Source of the DNA: Tetragonia tetragonoides
Taxonomy: Eukaryota; Streptophyta; Magnoliopsida; Caryophyllales; Aizoaceae
NCBI GenBank assembly: GCA_038025085.1
Contig: CM076146.1
Coordinates: 21,089,001-21,153,000 of the forward strand
Direction of reading: 5' to 3'
DNA length: 64,000 nt
The notes under the pieces are model-generated. The model did no database searches. It was not told where the DNA came from and was given only the letters and a program-made list of their open reading frames with translations. Shown here piece by piece: positions 55,495 through 64,000 of this stretch (positions are counted from its first letter, which is position 1; every line of letters starts with the position of its first letter). The position numbers were made by a program, and so were the translations under genes.

Positions 55495-56488
55495 TGTACA
55501 CGCCAAAAAACTGTTGTCAGATTTCTCCAAGTGCCCGATGATGAAATGAGTAATTTATGTGCATGTTTGCTACTATGCATTAGTAGGTAAATCAGATCTC
55601 AAGTTTTTTGAAAGTTTCATCCATTTCCACATCATTCAAAAGCCCATTTCAATATATTTCTAACGCTTCCTTCCGTGTCGAAATCTGATTCTGCACTTAA
55701 GAATTATGGTCAAATGAAGTTAAGACTTAAAACAGATGTAGCCGAATACTGCAGAACGTGATTCTGGCCCATTTTGTGAGTTTGTCTGGATGAATAAATT
55801 TTCCAGCCTCACATTTCTGGATTTCGTATTCAAATATATTTCCAATGACATATCATGAGACCACACCAAATTTTCAACCAAGGAGTTACGAGCCCAACAC
55901 TGACCAATGCTCCAAACCTGACCACTCCTTACTCTTTCGGGCATATCTCCATATCCACAAAGCATTTGGGTCAAAAACTAACTCCATTTGAAACTAGACT
56001 GAATATCCTTTCCTTATCATTTTGAATCATCGCATTCTTATTCCGGATTGAGATATGGGCTTCAGACGTCAGGCCTACGAAACCTCACGCGATAATCCGC
56101 GCGTCGTTTATCTCCACGCGGATTTCAGTGTTTAACGTACTTACAACTCTTCCAAGGCGGCAATTTCACCCACCATAATTTCACCTCCTAATCCTAGGTA
56201 TCTCCACCTCCTCCTCTCCTATAAATACACCCCTTCACCCCTTATCAAAATCACACATTCTACAGACAGTCTTTTTGTAGACAACTCTATTCTCAGGAGT
56301 ATATATTGACATTGAGCTTCCACCGCTTTCTTTCCTCGAGATCTATTTTACTATTCTTTGCTAAATAACCTAAAGTTCAGGTATTAAAATCTTGAGGGCT
56401 CATATCAACTTTGTTACTTTCCTGTTTATTTTCTAGTTGCTAAAATATAGATATCATGTTGGTCATGCTCTTTATTGCTTTTCGGGAG
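55495..56488 (+). repeat. LTR G (B family, diverged, truncated)
   Basis: Starts TGTACACGCCAAAAAACTG, like LTR B. TATA box is at 56220-56227. Upstream is an inverted repeat AATCCGCG...CGCGGATT (about 56094-56127) where LTR B has its palindrome. The R region (CTCAGGAGTATATATTGAC, TTCAGGTATTAAAATCTTGA) matches LTR B. It is cut near 56488 and fused to an inverted LTR. Confidence 0.82.
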
Positions 56489-57411
56489 CCAGCTACCAAT
56501 ATTATTTGAACATGCAATTGATTGACAAGTTGAGCAACATAACGATAGGACATAATTTGTACAAGAATTAAACATAGTATTGAGGAAGCGATAAAAACAT
56601 GATTTGCATGTTATCTACATTTTGGCAATTAAACAATAAACAAGAAAGCAATTAATTTGATTTGAGCCCTCAAGAATTAGTACCTGAAATATAGGAAATT
56701 TAGCAAAGAGTATAAGAAAACAAGGTCTCATGAGAGACAAGAAATAGAGAGAGAATGCCTAAACAAGTGGTCGGTTCTTGCAAACTACTGGTTGTCTGAT
56801 GCAGACTGAGCAACTTGGACTGAAGGGTCGTAGGCTCTATTTAAAGTGGTATGAAGTAGGGTTGCACGGGTGAAAGATAGAGACGTGCACGTGAAACTGG
56901 GTGAAAACGTTGTTGCTAGTTGGGAGGAGCGACAACCGCTGGCGGCTATGGCGGTAGCTGTTAGTGAATGTCGCTAGAAAGTCGGGCTCGGCAAAGGCCA
57001 CAGCCGTTAGTGGCTATGGACATCTGGTCCACAGCCGTCAGCGGATGTCGTAATGGATAAGATATCTTTTACGGAGCCAGCTAGCTCGATAGAATTGCAA
57101 ACGTGGTCTGTTTTAAGGCTGCATTTATCGGAGGTAAAAGGACAATTTTACCCTTTTGGGGTGAAATTACGATTTTGCTCCTAAGGACTAGAAAAGGCGA
57201 TTTTACCCCCGATTATGACCGGGAGTCGGAATGAGGTTTCAGAGGTATCCTTGGAAAGCTATTTAGTGAGGCTATTGAATGGAAATGAGATGGAATGGCA
57301 ATTTTAGAAGACTTGAGATCTTATTTACCTACCAAAGCATAACAGCAAATAGGTACATTTCATCACCGGGCTTTTGCTAAGAAGACTAACGATACTTTTT
57401 AGGCATCTATA
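56489..57411 (-). repeat. LTR H (B family), inverted and fused tail to tail with LTR G
   Basis: On the minus strand it begins TATAGATGCCTAAAAAG at 57411 and contains AAAAGCCCGGTGATGAAA and the TTCAGGTACTAATTCTTGAGGG block. GCTAGCGG-like and GGCGG motifs lie at 56930-57050, before a TTTAAATAG TATA-like site (56834-56845). The junction with LTR G near 56488 lies within both LTRs. Confidence 0.8.
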
Positions 57412-57511
57412 AGCACCATCCCCGGGTTTGGAATGGTTCTGTAGTGTCGAGTCATGGATAATGACGTCGGACATCGTCCACAGAAATCGTTGCGAATTCG
57501 AGGGATGTTAC
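57412..57511 (+). repeat. LTR F family 3' end, second copy
   Basis: CTGTAGTGTCGAGTCATGGATAATG-like sequence (read in pieces) ending GAGGGATGTTACA; it matches the end of LTR F at 52196. Confidence 0.7.
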
Positions 57512-58468
57512 AGCAGCCGTGTCATCGAAGCATGGACAGAGCGATTGGCTAGAAATAAAAAGCGAAGAGAAGATCTATACACAGATCGATAGTGCGGCGG
57601 GGTATGAGATGGCAAGAGGACAATAGGATGTGGGATCTAGGGGTTAGGGGGTTTCAGGTGTATCAAAGGGGTCATGGTCCGAGATCTTTTTCTCAAGCAA
57701 ACATACTTGAGGTAGGACACGAACTCTAAAACCCTAGTGCAATTAAGACTATAATTCGTAGGTTCCTAATGCATCCTAATTTCTAATTTACATCATCACC
57801 ATGGATATTCAAACAAGCACTCAAAATCACCTTGGATTTTAAATAAGCACTCGAATGGAGAGGGTCTAAGTTCAAAATCCTTCTACTTCTCCTAAAATGA
57901 GGTTCGGATTGGCTTGAATGGCTTAGGTTCTGATGACAAAACCTCATGATTATCTAATGTACCAATGGAGGCAAAGGAGTCACAAATACTTAGTTATCCC
58001 TTGTCAATGGAGAGGGAAGGTATCGTGGGGCGAATGGAGACAGGAAAGTGAATCTAGCGCTGTTCTTGAAGCGGCATGACACATCCAAAACTCCATATAA
58101 AAGGTTCAAAGATAGGGTTCAAAGGAGGCAATCATGCGTTTGAGACTCATGCCCCATTATGCAAGTATGAATGGGATGAACAATAAGATCAATCAATAAT
58201 GATAATCTAATCAAACTCAAAGTCGTTCAAGTTTTAGCCTCACTGTAGAAACCCTCGTTAAAAACACGAACGAACTTGATCTCGGGCGCTGATCTAAACA
58301 TGTCAATATGCGCATATCCCCTAAACGAGGCGAGGAACGAGAACGAGTTTTGAATCTTTTCTGCAGGAGTTTGGAGTTTCACATGAACGGGCCCTTTCGA
58401 GGAGGACTTGCCAAAAACTTTGTTTAGTTCAACTGTAAGGTGTTGTACATGTGTAATCGGAGTCGCCA
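57512..58468 (-). other. Leader of element L with primer-binding site
   Basis: On the minus strand TGGCGACTCCGATTAC (58453-58468) fits a PBS next to LTR L. An 80-codon frame ending at 58227 overlaps the PBS and opens at GTG, not ATG, so I do not call it a gene. The rest is unremarkable non-coding sequence. Confidence 0.45.
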
Positions 58469-59472
58469 CATAATTTTTAAAGGAAATTAAGAAAACTTAT
58501 TTTTGGTCTAAATTAAGGAAAACAGTTTTAATCAAAACCATCCCCTTAAGATCCCGAGTGGGGATATACCTGACTCTCATGGCTGAAGGATGAGGCAAGA
58601 GATAGGATTCGGGGGGTAATCTTACGAGAGATGAATGATGGAATGAAGCGTTAACGTACTTGCCCGTAGCAACCAGACTCTACTAGCACTTTGACTTTGA
58701 TTAGATTATTATCATTGATCTACAAACAATCAATTCATGTTATGGTGATTTAATGCATATCTTTGAACCCAATGACCACTTTGTTAAACATGCTTCAAGT
58801 TCATGCTGATCTAAGAAAGTAGTAAACATACGCAATCAATGTTGGTAATCTAAATAATGATAATCAAGCAATGACAAAGATAATAACCAGGAAATTACAT
58901 GGCTTTGGGGTTGGGGAATTACAATAACAAGACCAAATCAAACAATTGAATAATCAATAAAGATGCAAAATTTAATTAGTAAAACATGCAAAGATTGATT
59001 TTAATTCATCATCGCCCTCAGGAAAACCTACATGTTCGACGATAGCTTCGATTTAGCAACCATAGAAGTAGTGTTGCAATGCAGTCAAAACCGACCTTTT
59101 AGATCTGTAGAGGATCCGGAGCAGAATCGATGGTGTGAAGGTTGTGATGTGTGAAGGATGAATGCTCGTTGGATGTTTCGGAGATTTAATGGAGGATTTC
59201 GGAAATTCCCTTTCATCTCACAATGAACTCTCAAGTTGTAGGGTTTTCTCTCTCTTATGAATCGAGAATGGAATTGCACAAATTTCTATATCTCTTTACA
59301 AAGTTATGATTGGTTGTCCCAGAAAGGGGGGTTCTGCTTTTGTATTTATAGAAAAAAACAGGAAAGAACCGGAATAATCAAACTGAATCAAAATCCCGCA
59401 CGAATCGGTGCCACGTGGCACCATGGAATACTGGCGCCGGGTGTGCACTGGGTCAAGACCCAACGGGGTCAA
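58469..59472 (-). repeat. LTR L (partial), reverse orientation
   Basis: On the minus strand a TATA box (CTATAAATAC, complement 59342-59351) lies inside an otherwise non-coding block that ends at a PBS-like site. A perfect 16-bp palindrome with a CACGTG core lies upstream. The LTR start was lost at the LTR I junction (59473). Confidence 0.5.
59407..59422. promoter_or_regulatory. Perfect 16-bp G-box palindrome upstream of LTR L TATA
   Basis: GGTGCCACGTGGCACC is its own reverse complement. The CACGTG core is the plant G-box bound by bZIP and bHLH factors. It is about 57 bp upstream of TATA. Confidence 0.7.
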
Positions 59473-60748
59473 TGTAAGGACCCTGGATTGTTTTCCCTCG
59501 CGGAGTGTGTCCTTATAGAAAAATTGTAAGCTGGGGACTTAGATAAGTTCAAGGTCCGTCGAGGTAGAAAAGCATTTGAAAAGACTTGAATTTTGAATTG
59601 AATAATAACCATGAAAGAGGTCAAAATTCTACTACTGGCATTTTACCGAAGGGACAACCCAATAGCGTGAAAAGTGAACTAATCATGTTTTCAGAAAGAC
59701 TCCCACTCATATAGAACATATGCTTACCCCATAATAAAGGGTTCGAGAGGGAAGTTATGAGAAGGGAAGGTATTAGGCACCCAACTCGCTCGTTTTATGA
59801 CGACCTCTACTAACTCAAGTTTGCTTAATAATTTAAAGACATAATTCCCACACAAAACCGAATAAATAACCTAAATTAGACTATTAATTGGTTCACCAAA
59901 AGCATCACCAATTTGATTATTGACCCATATTTAGACATGCATTTGATTGGCAAGTTGAGCATTATGACAACTAGACATGGTTATTTACATAATTGAAAGA
60001 CAGTATTTAGGAAGCAATAAAAGGCATGATTAGCATGATATCTACATTTTGACTATTAAAAAATAAACAGTTAAGCAATTAAATTGATTTAAGCCTCAGG
60101 AGTTTTGTACCTGAACTATAGGCTATTTAGCAATTGATTAGTAAAGCAAGATCTTAAGCAAAAATTGATTCGGAAGAAAGAGGGAGAAGCTCGGAATTAA
60201 TACTACTGAGAATAGAGGTTGTCAGCTATAGACTGTGTGTTTTGAACTGAAGGTGGAGGGTCGTATATATAGTGGACGGACTGGGGTTGATCGGGTGACA
60301 AGATAGAGCCGAAAAGTTAAAAGATCGGCTGAAAACTGGCGCCAGCTAGCTCAGCCACAGCTGCTAGCAGCTCTAGATTTTCATCAACAACCGCTAGCGG
60401 CTCTGGGCAGAGTCGTTGACGGCTCTCGAGCTGCCAGATGAATGTCGTCATGTGACATTTTTGGGATTTTTCGGATGAAATTGGGTTCCTAAGAAAATGA
60501 GAAAAGACCGTTTTACCCTTCTTGCGGTAAAAGATGGTTTTACCCTCGATTAGAAACTTTGTAACCGAGGATCGGAAAAGGACACGAGAGGTGTCGTAGG
60601 AAAGCTCTTGAACGAGGCTTTTGAATGCGATCGAGATAAAAGAGCAGATTGGACAAACTCGAGACCTCATTTTACCTATCAAAGGAATAATAACATTCAA
60701 GTATATAAATTACTCCTTTTATCATCAGGTTTTTGCGGAGAAGTCTGA
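59473..60748 (-). repeat. LTR I (B family), reverse orientation, first 22 bases missing
   Basis: On the minus strand it ends TCCTTACA at 59473 and shares AAGGACnCACTCCGnGGAG, TATA (complement 60264-60271) and the TCAGGTAC..CTCCTGAGG block with LTR B. Upstream of TATA are perfect palindromes AGCTGCTAGCAGCT (60359-60372), CCGCTAGCGG (60391-60400) and CTGGCGCCAG (60336-60345). It begins at TCAGACTTCTCCGC, so the first ~22 bases present in LTR B are absent. Confidence 0.88.
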
Positions 60749-60990
60749 CCACCACTTTGATCGAGCTTGAGTAAAAGCAAAGATCAAAGTATTCCGAAGG
60801 CGACATGCAAGATGCTGATGTGCACTTAGTGTGTGAGAATGTACAGTATGCATGCACATTAGCCAAACCTTGACTGAAATGCGCTTGGTGGAGGCTAAGA
60901 TCTCTGTGAACACAAGAAAGAAATAAACCTAAGATCTCTGTGAGCACGAGTGATCGAAGGCCTAGGAGGCCTCGCCACGGGAACATGCTA
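60749..60990 (-). other. 3' UTR of the LTR I element
   Basis: On the minus strand it matches the B 3' UTR (TACTGTACATTCTCACACAC, CATCTTGCATGTCGCCTTCG) and ends GATCAAAGTGGTGG at the LTR. A partial duplication of AAGATCTCTGTGAnCAC is at 60897-60947. Confidence 0.78.
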
Positions 60991-60999
60991 CAAAGGAAA

Positions 61000-63311
61000 A
61001 CCTGAGTCAGAAAATTATAAAAAATTCAAATCAATTATTATTACTTGAAATGAACATACTTCCCGAACGTCGGATCTACGACTCGTGCACATACTCCGAG
61101 TCGCGAACATGGAGATCCACTTCTTGAGGGCATGTATGCCCCTATACATCTTTCGCGTCTCGGCAGCATCCAACTGTACAAACAGAAGAAGAGTCCATAT
61201 AGATTTAAACTTATCCCCCTACAACCAGTTGGTAGAGGCAATCCCTCGACCTCCTCATCAGGGCCGCGAAACTCCAGAATCGAAGAACTTGAGGAGACCC
61301 GTCCGCTCCTGTATAGCCCACCGACATGGTCGGCGGAGCAGGGCGCGGACAAGAAGCAGTCTCATGGGACGATTAAGAACTCACAGCAATCTACAACACT
61401 TGAAAGTATTAGACACATTTTTAAATTTCCAAACGAAATAAAGAAACAAAGTAAACTACTTACCGGCTCTGCGGTCAAGTTAGGGCACAACCGAGCCTCA
61501 TCATACTCGGTATACGCCACCTTAAGATGCACCCCCGGGTCAGCCAGGAGCAAGTACTCAAAGGCATTCGCCCCAATTGTGGCCATCCTTACCTGCTCCA
61601 CAGAAAGATGACGAACATAAAGCATAGAATCCGGAGGATCCAAGAAAATCCTCGAGGCCGGAAGGTCGAAGAAAGTCTGCCTAACCAGTCTCTCTCCCAA
61701 CAACCACTCAAAACCAAAAGGACCCTCAATGAGGACCCTCTTCTGATCATACTTTCGAGAATCCAGGAATCGGTTCGAGAGGCCTGGGACGTAATCCGTA
61801 CAGAGGAACCAGATAACCTACAAGGAAAAAAATGAGTACACCAAAGGACGAAAAGGACAAAAACATGAGAAGAGTAATCACTTACATCCTGAGTAGTCAA
61901 GGGATATATCGCCTCCCTAAGAGCATGTAGTGTGGTGAAAGGGAAAGAGGCCCACCCATTCAGGTCTGCATCGTTTGAAAAGACAAATCCCTTGTCTCGA
62001 GAAGCGGAGCCAGGTCCGAGAAATGTTCATAAAACCAAATCTAAGACATGCAAAGCACATGGATTAGGCACAAAGATATGAGTAAAAGTCGAAACAAAGA
62101 ATATAAGAAGGGTAAAGGGAAATTACCTCCATGACCCATTGAGGCAATTGGACTGCCTCAAACACCGTAGAAGACAAGAGTATGCGGGAAGACCCCACTT
62201 GTACTCTACAACACTCCAAGCTGAAACATAAGCTAAGAAAAGGTGAGCGTGCTGCTCTACCATAAGATTTTTCAGCTTCCTTGGGTTGGTCAAGAACTGG
62301 GCCATCACGTAAGTCTGCCCAAACATCATACCATCCCAATTGGCCCCGAAGAGACTTAACATCTCCACCATAGAATCCCTACTCACCTCTCCATAAGTGA
62401 GAGGGATTTCGGTGCAAGAGAGCTAGAAAATGAGACCGAACTCGAAAGGGGTGATCATAATCTCACCCATAGGAAAATGAAAGTACCGCTCCGCAAGACC
62501 TCTAACAAGTAGTCGATCAGAGCACTCAGCTGAAGCGATAGACACTAAAATATGGCCGAAGCCACAACGCACCACAATGGCGTTGACCTCGGGAGTCATG
62601 TACCTACGGGCCTTCTCAATCCCAGAAAGGCTACCGTAAACCCGCATAGTAGCGCTACATCCTACACAACGCGATAATTGCCATATAATTAGCTATATGA
62701 TCCTAGTAACAACTACCAATCTCCGGTTTAGTCCTAAATTTTACAACCCGTAAAATTTAGCATTCTAACTAAACCAACACAACAAGAGTGAGTTTCACCG
62801 AAAATAAATTTCACACAAGTTTACTCTCCACAAATTTACTCAAAATCATCCACCATCATTTAGATAATAAATTTCACTCAAATTTATTTCCACCAAAAAA
62901 CGATAAGTGCAACGAGAATAAATTTCACACAAATTTATTTTCCACCATTCATAGATGAATTTCACATAAATTCATTCTTCACAAGCAAAGTAATTCAACG
63001 AGAAGACAGTTCACAACCCAGAAATTCTATGTTTGTCTACACATGACATACTAGTGTAAAAGAACAAAGTAAAAAAAAAATAATAATAAAAATAAAAAAT
63101 AAAAACGTACCGGACATTTGGTAGCCACGGTAACCAAATACGCGCTCCTTCTTGAAAAGAAGATCGTGAGCGTCCCAACGATCAGTAGGATAAAACATCA
63201 CCCGATGATGGGGTATACCGGAAACGAAGACTCGAGTAAAATATTCGGGGTCTCCCTTACAACAATCTTCTGGCCATTCTTCTTCCTACCTCCTCTAAGC
63301 TTGGGATCCAT
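61000..63311 (-). pseudogene. PMD-like gene K, multi-exon
   Basis: A homologue of antisense PMD gene 2 of element B. Exon 1 (63311-63111) starts MDPKLRGGRKKNGQKIVVRE, has a TGA after YPIIG, and ends at a GTACGT donor. Exon 2 (about 62665-62127) holds EKARRYMTPEVNAIVVRCGF, LLVRGLAERYFHFPMGEIMI and, after a TAG at 62425-62423, MVEQHAHLFLAYVSAWSVVE. Later exons: MGGPPFPSPHYML with GTAAGTG donor (61890), LIEGPFGFEWLLGERLVRQT (61720) with GTAAGTA donor (61463), EEVEGLPLPTGCRG (61250), and TRKMYRGIHALKKWISMF (61155). The donor after GLPLPTGCRG reads ATAAGT where the B copy has GTAAGT. It is on the same strand as the neighbouring LTR I, unlike in B. Confidence 0.72.
62796..62985 (-). repeat. Hairpin repeats in intron 1 of PMD gene K
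   Basis: AATAAATTT-N5-AAATTTATT occurs at 62866-62888 and 62917-62939. A variant with paired changes, ATGAATTT-N5-AAATTCAT, is at 62955-62975, and an imperfect copy is near 62802. Confidence 0.8.
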
Positions 63312-63557
63312 GCATGGATGAAGAACAAGAACAAATGAAGTTCCTTTGAAATTTGAGTGAAAATTCACAAAACTCACAAATTCACACAATTTTGAGATTT
63401 AACAGTCAAAAACTCAAGAACTACTAGCAAAATCAAGTTTCCTCATAAGAGTTAAGAAGATACATTTACAGGAGAGATGCTCTGTAGGTGCAGGATTAGA
63501 AGAAAATACTAACGTGCACCAACTTCATCCATGACCCGCCAAAAATGTTCTGATGCT
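63312..63557 (+). other. Leader of LINE3
   Basis: Non-coding; holds a short upstream ATG near 63530. The LINE 5' boundary is not certain. Confidence 0.4.
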
Positions 63558-64000
63558 ATGACGGAGGCGGCTCCTCCACCGCCGGAGAAGCGACAGCCAA
63601 CCCCTGCGACCTCTGACACGGAAACACCCTCTGTTTCAGCGAGTATACATGATTTTGGAGATGCGACATCTTACTATCGCGATATTCCTGGGCTTGAATC
63701 TGCAATTATAGTCAGGAACCCTAATCGACGATTGTTCAATATTGGGTCTCTAGAGCTTGGTTCTTCTACTCAGGTAAATGAATCTGAAACCCTTGATGAT
63801 TCACTTGTGGGCAATCGATTGCATGAAAATGGGCTGAAATTAGATTATATTCCTCCAGTTCTGCGAGAAGGTAAAAAGGTAGCTAAATTGCTTCCTTCTG
63901 AAATTGCCAAGGAAAATCAAAAATGGCAGTGTTCCTTGATAGGTTTTGTTATGGGTGATGCTCCATACTATAATCAAATGCTTGAGTTTACTGAAATTTT
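63558..64000 (+). CDS. LINE3 ORF1, DUF4283 protein, partial (runs off the right edge)
   Basis: ATG 63558 (MTEAAPPPPEKRQPTPATSD) opens a frame with no stop to base 64000 (147 codons). The proline/threonine-rich N-terminus is followed by LKLDYIPPVLREGKKVAKLL and the DUF4283 start KWQCSLIGFVMGDAPYYNQM. This parallels LINE1 ORF1 (LKLSFIPPIIRDGKPVGVLN, KWKFTLIGFVLGENPYLRQI). It would be the RNA-binding protein of a plant L1 LINE in plus orientation. No break is visible in this part, unlike the two other LINEs. The rest lies outside the window. Confidence 0.88.
   Translation, partial: MTEAAPPPPEKRQPTPATSDTETPSVSASIHDFGDATSYYRDIPGLESAIIVRNPNRRLFNIGSLELGSSTQVNESETLDDSLVGNRLHENGLKLDYIPPVLREGKKVAKLLPSEIAKENQKWQCSLIGFVMGDAPYYNQMLEFTEI

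Noticed and set aside
58227..58469. 80-codon minus-strand frame
   Set aside because: Opens at GTG within the probable primer-binding site and resembles leader sequence.
1..64000. tRNA, rRNA or host protein-coding genes
   Set aside because: None recognised on either strand; all supported coding sequence belongs to transposable elements.

Overview
This is plant nuclear DNA made almost entirely of transposable elements. Evidence: Ty3/gypsy elements with long LTRs and antisense plant-mobile-domain (PMD) genes, plant L1-type LINEs with a DUF4283 ORF1, hAT, Mutator-like and Stowaway DNA elements, and spliced genes with AG acceptors. I see no convincing host gene. A eudicot is likely. Antisense PMD genes and 3' UTR tandem arrays recall the Retand/Tat lineage described from Caryophyllales, but the species is not established here.

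Layout. 1-4480: minus-strand LINE with ORF1 and ORF2 overlapping by ATGA. 4500-6197: minus-strand LTR fragment. 6198-8375: minus-strand Tat-type Ty3 fragment (integrase tail, then an antisense PMD gene). 8376-11934: LTR carrying three hAT-type non-autonomous elements, one nested inside another, each with a target duplication. 11935-12145: Mutator transposase scrap. 12146-13986: second LINE, internally deleted. 13987-16616: AT-rich block with a hAT-like end, a TA microsatellite and two Stowaway-like MITEs. 16617-19580: decayed four-exon hAT transposase. 20291-51390: a nest in which element E (minus) contains D (plus), D contains B (21319-47743, duplication AGTTT), and B contains chromovirus C (32002-43351, duplication CCATC). 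51391-57511: LTR fragments, a Tat gag scrap, and two LTRs fused tail to tail. 58469-60990: two further minus-strand LTRs. 61000-63311: another intron-containing PMD gene. 63558-64000: intact start of a third LINE ORF1 running off the right edge.

How the parts work together. B supplies gag, protease and integrase but lacks reverse transcriptase and RNase H, so it could move only with help. Its two antisense PMD genes lie between integrase and the 3' LTR, and the first has its own TATA box and palindrome resembling the LTR promoter. C carries gag, protease, RT, RNase H, integrase and a chromodomain, all broken, plus a lysine-rich ORF before gag. The most unusual signals are GC-rich palindromes placed upstream of the TATA box in several LTRs, hairpin-forming repeats in a 3' UTR and in an intron whose arms change together, and a conserved GATACGTAGG motif after integrase in three diverged copies.
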